Below, one piece after another: positions 56,378-64,000 of a stretch of DNA of 64,000 nt (positions are counted from its first letter, which is position 1; the number at the start of each line of letters is the position of its first letter). A program made the position numbers and the translations under genes. The DNA is from CAVRAW01 sp963716135. Lineage in GTDB: Bacteria; Planctomycetota; Planctomycetia; Pirellulales; JADZDJ01. Location: the NCBI GenBank assembly GCA_963716135.1, contig OY970289.1:2914001-2978000 (forward strand), given 5' to 3'. The notes under the pieces were generated by a model. It saw only the letters and a program-made list of their open reading frames with translations, did no database searches and was not told the origin of the DNA.

Positions 56378-56392
56378 CGGCGGGAGTTTTAG

Positions 56393-58361
56393 CTAGGGCG
56401 TTGGGGACATGCGCGAAGAAGGCGTTTCCTCGCTGCGAGCGCTCGCCTGCTCGGCGCGATATGTCTTTAACCAATCGCCTATTTGATCGGCGAACGCCGC
56501 TTGCCTCTGCGCGGGCACATTCCAATGCCTTTTCCGCCGCCGTAACGGCCTCCGCCGTGCGCTTCATATCCGCATACGACATCGCCAAATTTGCCCATGG
56601 CTTAGGATCGTTTGGCGTCAGGCGCAGCGTCTCCAAGCATTGTGCCGCCGCCTCCTGTGGCCTGCCCATGCTCCGCAGCGCCAGACTCAAATTAAAGTGC
56701 GCATCCGGATAATCGCGCCATAGCTGCAGCGCACGTTCGTATTCCTCCAGCGCCTCCGGCAGTCGATTGGTGTTAGCGAAGGCGAGTCCCAAATTGTTGT
56801 GGGCCTCCGCCGAATGCGGCTTAAGGCGTAATGCTTCCAAAAACTGCGGTATCGCCGCCTGCGATTGCCCGATTTCGTTCAGCGCGGCGCCCAAGTTATT
56901 GTGGGCCTCAAAATAGTTGGCGTTCAGCCGTATCGATTCTTGAAACTGCTCGATCGCTTCCGGAAGTCGGCCCGATTCGCTCAGCGATTTGCCAAGATTG
57001 CTGTGCGCCAAATAATCCCCGGGCTGCTGGATCACCGTGTCCCGCCACAGCGTGAGGTCATCTTGATACGCCGCAAGACGGTGAACGCTCAAGGCGCTCA
57101 GAACCAACGCCAGCAGCACGGCGACTGCGACCGTCGGCGCGTCTGGACCTCGCAAGGCAGGTTTGTGTTCCGCGGAGTCTCGTTGCGGTCCTTCCGCAGT
57201 TCGCTGAAGCAACCAGTATCCGCCCACAACCAACAATGCGGCTAGCGCCGCCAGCGGCAGATACATCCGCCGTTCGGCCGCCACTTCAGTGACGATCGGC
57301 ACGACCAAAGTCGGCGACAGAATGATTAGCACCCACGCACCAACAAAGCCGATCGCACTGCGCCTCCAAAGCAGAATCAGCGTGCCACCCGCCAGCAGCG
57401 CCGCCGGCAGCGCCCACGGCCAAGCCTCTCCCAGCGTCGTCAGATACGGCATCTCATAATGAATCGCCAAGGGCCAGGGCCAAATCGTCAGCTTCAGATA
57501 TAACAGCAGCACCTTCGTCTGGGTGAACCACCACGCGTAAGCGGGTATCCCGAAATGAAATCCGGCCGAATCCGAACGCGGCGCCTCGCGGTTGAGGTAA
57601 TAAAGCAGTCCCCAACTGACAAACAAACCGACATACAGCGGCCACGATTTTCGCAGCGCTCGCCAGAACGAACCGCAAATGAACGTCCGCTCGAACAGCA
57701 GCACGACGACGGGCGCGGTGACCATCACCTCCTTGCAGGCCATTCCGGCCAGACAAGCCAGCGTGGCCAAAACCAGCCAGATGATTCGACGAGCCGATGA
57801 ATCCGCTGCCCAATAGCGCAGGCTCGCGTATAGCGTAGCCAGATAAAAGAATCCAACCATCAGTTCGGTGCGCTGCGTGACATAAACCACCGTCTCCGTC
57901 TGCAGCGGATGCACGGTCCACAACAGCGCCACAACAAAAGCCAGCGCACCACTCGTCCGATCGAATCTTCCTCCGAAATAATCCAGCCGCAACGTGCGCC
58001 TCACGATTACCATCAATAGCCACGCCGACAGCACATGCACGATCAGATTGAATACGTGGTAACCGACAGGGTTGAGTCCCCCGAATGCGTAATTCACCGC
58101 CAGCGACAGGTTCACCAAAGGTCGCCCGGACGTTGTGATGTCTTTAGGCGGATTCAGCGGACCGGGATGTTCCGCATCGCCGATCAAGGGCCACAATTTC
58201 GAAATCGATTCGTTCCTGACGACGCTCACTGAATCGTCAAACACAAAAGGCACGTCCAGTGCCCGGCTGTAAACGAACCATGCCGCGCAGGCCAGTAGCA
58301 GAAACGCCGCAGCGGTCAATGCAGTTTGCTTGGAAATGCCAGTGGTCAATGGGTTACCCAA
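56393..58361 (-). CDS. GT-C/TMTC-like membrane protein with TPR repeats, copy 3 (subfamily B)
   Basis: About 656 residues after repair. The opening ALTAAAFLLLACAAWFVYSRALDVPFVFDDSVSVVRNESI has the outer-loop acidic pair; ALLWTVHPLQTETVVYVTQRTELMVGFFYLATLYASLRYWA and PIVTEVAAERRMYLPLAALAALLVV are the subfamily B landmarks. About five or six TPRs follow. Near 56515 a dinucleotide is lost; the correct frame gives RQAAFADQIGDWLKTYRAEQ and a stop at 56393, matching the other copies, whereas the uncorrected frame runs to 56259. Confidence 0.8.
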
Positions 58362-58379
58362 ATTAATTGGTGGCGCTAT

Positions 58380-60593
58380 TCAGCGCCCCGAACCAGTGGT
58401 CTGGCCAGTCGGCGTCCCCCCCGGACCCGCTGCTAGCTCGGCGCGGTACGATTGCAACCAGTTCTCGATTTGTTGAGCCATCGCCTGCTGGCCCTGCGAC
58501 CGGGCCAACTCCAATCCCTTTTCAGCCGTTGAGATTGCTTCCGTCGGACGTTGTAATTGGGCATAGACGCTCGCCAGGTTGGCAAATGCGTAGCTGTAGT
58601 CTGGTCGGAGCTCTATCGCCTTACGGTAATGTTCAACGGCGTCTTCCCACTTGCCAAGATGTGCAAGCGTCAGGCCTAAATTGCTGTGCGCTCGAGGCTC
58701 GTTCGGGTTCAAACGCAGCGCTTCCTGAAGCGCGGCGACGGATTCTTCAAACCGGCCGGTTTGTGCCAAGGCGACGCCAAGATTGATTTCGTCGTCGACC
58801 TGGCCGGGCCGCAGACGGATGGCATCCTCGAGCTGTTCGATGGCCTGGTCGGGCTGGCCGGTGTTGAGAAATGCGCTTCCCAAATTGCTTCGGGCCAAAG
58901 CGTGAACCGGATTGCCTTGCAGCGCTTGCTGATATTGTGCGATCGCGTCCTCGACGTGCCCGGCCTCGAACAACAAGAAGCCCAAATTATTGTGGGCGTC
59001 GGGATAATCCGGCTTCAAACGCAGGGCCAACCGATACTGTTCGATGGCTTCCTGTTTGCGGCCGGCTTTGGCCAGCGCGTTGGCCAGGTTGTTATGGGCG
59101 TCGGCGGCGTTGGGGTTGATGTTCAGCGCCAGCTCACCGTGTTCGATCGCCTCCTTTGTCCGTCCAAGGTAATTTAGCAATGCACACAGATTGCTATGGG
59201 CACGATCCGGTTTCAGCCGAACTGTTTTTTCAAATTGCTCGATCGCTTCTTCGGGCCGGCCCATTTTGGCAAGCGTTAGCGCCAAATTGTTGTACGAGAT
59301 TGCATCGTCCGGATGGTGAATCAGGTTGTCGCGCCACAGTGTCAGTTCATCTTGATAGGCCGCCAAACGCCGCGCGCTGACCGTGCCGAAAACCACGCTC
59401 AAACACAAAGCGGCGGCAAGCGTGACTGCTGCCGGCCGTCGAAAACGCGACGACGCTCTTTGCGCCAGCAAGTAAAAAGCCGCTACCGCCATCGTTAGCA
59501 GTGCCGCCAAGGGCAGATACATTCGCCGCTCGGCCGCCACTTCGGTCACAATCGGCACAACCAAGGTCGGCGATAGAATGATCAATACCGATGCGCACAC
59601 AAATCCAACGGAGCTTCGGCGCCACAGCAGCACCAATGTGAGAATCCCCAACATCGCCACTGGCGCCAACCACGGCCATGCGGCTCCGAAAGTTTCCAGA
59701 TACGGCGTCCCATAATGAATTGCCAGCGGCCAGGGCCAGACGCACAGCTTCAAATACATCAAAAGCACCTTGGCCTGCGTAAACCACCAGACGTAGGCGG
59801 GCACTTCCAGATGAAAACCGGCGGAGTTGGATCGGGGCGCGGAATAGTTGAGCCATAAAAGCAATCCCCAGCTCAACAGCAAACCGGCGTACAGCCGCCA
59901 TGAGTTTTGCCAAGCCCGAGGGAACGATCCGCTGATAAACGTGCGCTCGAACAGGAGCACGACCACAGGCGCTGTGACCATCACCTCCTTGCATGCCGCA
60001 CCCGCTAAGCAAGCCGCGCTCGCCAGTGCCAACCAGGTGTTTCGATCGGCCTCCGAATCAACCGTCCAGTACCGCAAACAGGCGTACATCGTGGCCAGGT
60101 AGAAGAAGCCGACCATCAGTTCCGTGCGCTGGGTTACATAAACGACCGTTTCGGTCTGCAGCGGATGCAACGCCCACAAAAGTGCGACGGCCAACGCCAG
60201 CGGTCCGCTGGCGCGAACGAACTTTCCACCGAAATAATCCAAGCTCAGCGTGCGCCTGACGATGGCCATCAGCAACATTGCCGATAACACATGCACGATC
60301 AAATTGAATACGTGGTAACCGAAGGGATTGAACTGGCCGAATTGATAATTGATGGCCAGAGAAAGGTTCACCAACGGCCGGCCGGACGTGGTATTGTCGT
60401 GCTGCGGATTGAGCGGTCCAGGATGTTTCGCATTGCCGAGTAGGGGCCACAACCGGGTGATCGAGTAGTTTTCAATGACCGTGGCTGAATCGTCAAACAC
60501 AAACGGCGCATTCAGGGCCCTCCCATAGACTATCCACGCCGCCCCCGCCAAAAGGGCGAGCGAAACAATCGGTAAGATTTTTGCCTTGGTCAT
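58380..60593 (-). CDS. GT-C/TMTC-like membrane protein with TPR repeats, copy 4 (subfamily B)
   Basis: 737 residues in one unbroken frame, so it is the best reference for the cluster. Start MTKAKILPIVSLALLAGAAWIVYGRALNAPFVFDDSATVIENYSI. Membrane landmarks are LLWALHPLQTETVVYVTQRTELMVGFF, CKEVMVTAPVVVLLFERTF and PIVTEVAAERRMYLPLAALLTMAV. TPRs cover about residues 430-715 (eight units, mostly AHNNLxxALxxxG). The tail LARSQGQQAMAQQIENWLQSYRAE is shared by all copies. 18-base gap to copy 3 downstream. Confidence 0.85.
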   Translation of the reverse strand: MTKAKILPIVSLALLAGAAWIVYGRALNAPFVFDDSATVIENYSITRLWPLLGNAKHPGPLNPQHDNTTSGRPLVNLSLAINYQFGQFNPFGYHVFNLIVHVLSAMLLMAIVRRTLSLDYFGGKFVRASGPLALAVALLWALHPLQTETVVYVTQRTELMVGFFYLATMYACLRYWTVDSEADRNTWLALASAACLAGAACKEVMVTAPVVVLLFERTFISGSFPRAWQNSWRLYAGLLLSWGLLLWLNYSAPRSNSAGFHLEVPAYVWWFTQAKVLLMYLKLCVWPWPLAIHYGTPYLETFGAAWPWLAPVAMLGILTLVLLWRRSSVGFVCASVLIILSPTLVVPIVTEVAAERRMYLPLAALLTMAVAAFYLLAQRASSRFRRPAAVTLAAALCLSVVFGTVSARRLAAYQDELTLWRDNLIHHPDDAISYNNLALTLAKMGRPEEAIEQFEKTVRLKPDRAHSNLCALLNYLGRTKEAIEHGELALNINPNAADAHNNLANALAKAGRKQEAIEQYRLALRLKPDYPDAHNNLGFLLFEAGHVEDAIAQYQQALQGNPVHALARSNLGSAFLNTGQPDQAIEQLEDAIRLRPGQVDDEINLGVALAQTGRFEESVAALQEALRLNPNEPRAHSNLGLTLAHLGKWEDAVEHYRKAIELRPDYSYAFANLASVYAQLQRPTEAISTAEKGLELARSQGQQAMAQQIENWLQSYRAELAAGPGGTPTGQTTGSGR

Positions 60594-60638
60594 GGCGATG
60601 GTTGGTTGAATGTTTTATCCGGCGGTTCGGCGCCCCGG

Positions 60639-62584
60639 TCACGGCGTGTTGGAAGAGTTCTGAGCAGGCGCTGCTCCGTTGAGAGAGCTTGCCTGCGCGG
60701 CGCGATACGATTTCAACCACGTTTCCAACTGCGCTGCCATCGCCATTTGCCCCTGGGTGCGCGCAATTCTAATCCTCGTTCTGCCGCCGCGATGGCTTCG
60801 GCCGGCCGCTTTTGTTCAGCGTACGCCGCTGCCAAATTGTTGTTGATGGTGGCGTCGTCGGGCTTCAGTCGCAGTGCCTGTTGGTATTGTTCCGCCGCCT
60901 CTCGCGGCCGACCCGATGCCAATAGCGCCGCGCCCAAGCCGTTATACGCATCAAAATAGTCCGGCTTGATCCGCTTCGCATTTTGATACTGCTCGATGGC
61001 TTCTGGCACGCGGCCCAAGCTTAGCAATGCGTTGCCGAGGTTGTTGTAGGTGTCGGCATCGTCGGGCTTCAGTTTCAACGCCTGTTGGTACTGTTCGACG
61101 GCCTCCTGCATTCGACCCAAGTGAGCCAATGCGATGCCTAGATTGTAGTGCGATGTGGCATAGGCCGGCCTCAGTTGCAGCGATTGTTCATATTGTTGGA
61201 TGGCATCCTCAAATCGCCCGGCGTCTTTCAAGGCGTTGCCAAGATTGTTGTGCGCGAAATAATCGCCCGATTGATGGTTCACCGTGTCTTGCCACAGAGT
61301 TAATTCGTCGCGATACGCCCCCAGTCGATCAACGCTCACGGCGACGAGCACTGCGGCCATAACCAAGGCGATAGCGACAGCTAGTGCTGCAGGCCAGCGC
61401 CCCCGCGAGGCGCGTTTGACATCGGCAAAAGCGAGTCGATGTGCCATCTTCTGCAAAAGCGTGTAACCGCCGACAACCAGCAGCGCGATCAGCGCCGCCG
61501 ACGGCAGGTACATTCGACGTTCGGCGGCGACTTCCGTGACAATCGGCACGACCAACGTCGGAGAAAGGATTAAGAACGTCCATGCACCCACGAATCCGAT
61601 CGCATTGCGCCGCCAGAGAAGAATCAGCGTCGCAATCGCCAACAGCATCACCGGAACCAACCACATCCAGGCGGCGCTCAGCGTCGTGAGATATGGCATC
61701 TCATAATGAATCAACAACGGCCACGGCCAAATTGTCAGCTTCAAATACAAAAGCACAACCTTCGCCTGCGTGAGCCACCAGGCGTAGGCGGGCACCCCTA
61801 GCGCAAAGCCAGCCGTATCGGACCGCGGTGCGCTGCAATTGAGATACAGCAACAAACCCCAGCTCGAAAACAATCCCACGTACAACGGCCACGATGCCCG
61901 CAGCGCTCGCCCGAACGATCCGCGAATGAACGTCCGTTCGAACAACAGCACCGCCACAGGCGCGGTGACCATCACCTCCTTGGAAGCAGCGCCCGCCAGG
62001 CACGCCAGGCACGCCACCGCCAGCCAGATCCTCCGGCCCGGAATTGACGAAGCCGCCCAATAGCGCAGACTGGCGTACACCGTGGCCAGGTAAAAGAAAC
62101 CGACCATCAGTTCCGTTCGCTGAGTGACGTACACCACCGTCTCGGTTTGCAGCGGATGCACGGCCCACAACAGTGCTACGACCAGCGACAGCCCTTCGCT
62201 GGCACGATCAAACCGCCCGGCGAAATAATCCAGACATAACGTCCGCCGCACGATGCCCATCAACAGCCACGCCGAAAGCACGTGCACGATCAAGTTGAAC
62301 AGGTGGTAGCCGGCGGGATTGAACTGCCCGAAATGATAATTCATCGCCAGCGACAGATTCACCAGCGGCCGGCCGCTCGTGGTCTTTTCCACGGGCGGAT
62401 TCAACGGGCCGGGATGCTCCGCATCTCCGATCAGCGGCCAAAGCGCGGTGATCGATCGGTTGTCTTTCACGCTCGCCGAATCGTCGAACACAAACGGCGC
62501 GTCCAGCGCCCTCATGTATACAAAGCACGCCGCTCCGGCGACCAGCACAGCGGCCACGACGTCTAAAATCTTTGCCTTGGTCAT
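60639..62584 (-). CDS. GT-C/TMTC-like membrane protein with TPR repeats, copy 5 (subfamily B)
   Basis: About 648 residues after repair. The start MTKAKILDVVAAVLVAGAACFVYMRALDAPFVFDDSASVKDN is almost the same as copy 4, and the DNA before both ATGs is also alike, supporting the ATG at 62584. Same membrane landmarks (VHPLQTETVVYVTQRTELMVGFFYLATVYASLRYWA, VAAERRMYLPSAAL). Only five TPRs. A single lost G near 60770 hides the true C-terminus ARTQGQMAMAAQLETWLKSY, which ends at 60639. Confidence 0.8.
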
Positions 62585-62622
62585 GGCGCTGGTTCGTTGA
62601 ATTTCGATCGTTCGACGCTGGG

Positions 62623-64000
62623 TCATGGGGTGTTGGCAGATTGTTGAGCAGGCGGCGTCCCTTGGGGAGATTTTGCCCGTGCGCCACGGTATGATTTCAA
62701 CCATGTTTCCAATTGTTCAGCCAGTCCCGTTTGCCCCTGCGCGGGCCAGCTCGATTCCTCTTTCAGCCGCCGCGATGGCGTCGCTGGGCCGCTTTAGTTC
62801 AGCGTACGCCGCCGCCAGGTTGTTGCTGATCGTGGCGTCATCGGGCGTAAGCCGCAGGGCCTGCAGGTATTGGTCCGCCGCCTCCTGCGGTCGACCTGCG
62901 GCCAACAGCGCCGCGCCCATGCCGTTGAAGCCGCCGACGTAATCGGGCTTGATGCGAAGCGTTTGTCGATAGGCGTCCATCGCCTCAGCGAACCGCCTCG
63001 AACGCAGCAGGGCATTTCCCAGATCGTTCCAGACGTCGGCGTTGTCGGCGTCGATTTTCACAGCTTGTTGATAATGGTCAATGGCTTCATTCAAGCGACC
63101 GGAACGTACCAGTGCGTTCGCCAGATTGTAGTGCACGTCCGGCAACTTGGCATCGAGTTCCAGAGCGCGCTGATCTTGCTCAATCGCCTCCGGCAATCGC
63201 CCGACCGCCGCCAGCGCCAATCCCAGATTGCCGTACGCTTCGGCATAGTCGGGCTTCAGCTTGATTGCTTGTTGAAATTGCGGGACGCCCTCGGGCAGTC
63301 GGCCCGTTTTGGTCAATGCCAGCCCCAAGTTGTTGTGTGCTTCCGGAAGTTGTGGATCTAACCGCACTGCCTCCTGAAGGTGTTCCAACGCTTCTTGAAC
63401 CTGCCCCGACCACAACAGCGCGTTTCCCAGATTGTTTTGGGCCAGCGGAATGTCGGACCTTAGTCGCAGTGCCTGCCGATACTGCAGGATCGCCTCGGGA
63501 GTCCTTCCCAATTGTCGCAGTGCATTGCCCAGGTTGACGTGGGCTTCTGAAAAGTCCGTTCTTAGCTGCACAGCGGATTGGAACTCTTCGATCGCCTCCG
63601 GCAATCGTCCTGCGCTTTCCAGCGCACAACCCAAGTTGAAGTGGGCCGCGGCAGACTCAGGCTTAAGCCGCAAAGCCTTTTCAATGTGCGGCATCGCCTC
63701 CTGGGTTCGGCCAGCATGAAGAAGCGACGTGCCCAGATTGTGGTAGGCCATCCAGCAGTCGGGATTATTCGCCACCGTATCTTGATACAAGTCGATGGCA
63801 TTGCCGTACAACCGGCTTTGTTGCCAGGTTAGAAACGTTAGCCCAGCCACCAGCGTCCCGCCCGCTAGCGCTGCCACCCAGCGGAGCGCCCCTTGCGCGG
63901 TCCGATGCCATACGGTCCACGCCGCCGCGACCACGGCTGCCACGGCGATGATCGCGATGTGCTGATAATGGTCTGCCACGAGCGAATACTGCATGAAGCC
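62623..64000 (-). CDS. GT-C/TMTC-like TPR protein, copy 6 (subfamily A, N-terminus outside window)
   Basis: At least 459 residues; the membrane domain is cut by the window end. Visible start GFMQYSLVADHYQHIAIIAVAAVVAAAWTVW belongs to subfamily A although the gene sits with subfamily B copies. About eleven TPRs follow, the longest array in the cluster, with NNP-CWMAYHNLGTSLLHAGRTQEAMPHIEKAL as the first unit. A lost dinucleotide near 62745 hides the C-terminus QTGLAEQLETWLKSYRGA, which ends at 62623, 38 bases before copy 5. Confidence 0.8.

Noticed and set aside
56259..56392. C-terminal extension of GT-C copy 3 in its uncorrected frame
   Set aside because: The other frame restores the family tail QIGDWLKTYRAEQ and a stop at 56393, so the extension is an artefact of a lost dinucleotide.
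1..64000. CRISPR arrays, insertion sequences, prophage or integron structures
   Set aside because: No regularly spaced repeats, transposase, integrase or phage genes were found; the repeats present are short intergenic palindromes or simple tracts.

Overview
The window looks like a chromosomal segment of a GC-rich planctomycete, most likely in or near Pirellulales (inference from content, not from a search). Supporting marks are two type II pseudopilin-like genes of the kind abundant in planctomycetes (one with the H-X9-DG ending), a secreted nuclease with a PEP-CTERM tail, an orphan Flp pilin, many TPR proteins, scattered housekeeping genes outside their usual operons, and the intergenic repeats described below. 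There are no rRNA genes, CRISPR arrays, phage genes or insertion sequences; one tRNA (Val, TAC) is present.

Layout: 0-3.2 kb (minus) holds a DprE2-like SDR, a DprE1-like FAD oxidase and a HAD-UbiA prenyltransferase, an apparent polyprenyl-phosphate-pentose pathway. 3.3-8.8 kb carries a NarL-type regulator, a Flp pilin, pheS, a small exported protein, a STAS protein and an OPA-type transporter. 9-16 kb has a GHKL kinase, a GYF-domain membrane protein, a lipoprotein, two tiny Cys/His-rich exported peptides each with its own terminator, an FHA-cyclase and a pseudopilin pair. 16-31 kb holds an HDAC-like amidohydrolase, a HEAT-like exported protein, two tandem outer-membrane barrel paralogues, sucCD, scpA, ppk1, a degenerate CehA-like protein, a DnaJ protein, rnpA, a queD-like gene and a short FliG-like protein. 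31-42 kb is mutS, a sigma-54 activator and a divergent sulfate-uptake operon (sbp-cysT-cysW-cysA-yezD), followed by a lipoprotein and a pseudopilin; convincing -24/-12 promoters precede sbp and the lipoprotein. 42-50.7 kb holds a second GHKL protein, two Cys-rich proteins, tRNA-Val, an OprP-like porin, a PEP-CTERM endonuclease/phosphatase-family protein and ribBA.

50.8-64 kb is the most unusual region: seven neighbouring genes of one superfamily, a polytopic GT-C/TMTC-like (protein O-mannosyltransferase-like) domain followed by 5 to about 11 TPRs. Two are on the plus strand; five converge from the minus strand, the last truncated to one membrane segment plus TPRs, and the first running off the window.

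A second window-wide feature is that at least 19 frame breaks interrupt otherwise conserved genes, including pheS, mutS and ribBA. Most look like 1- or 2-base losses in G/C-rich runs. This pattern fits residual indel errors in a long-read assembly better than real gene decay, so broken genes are annotated here at full length with the break position stated.
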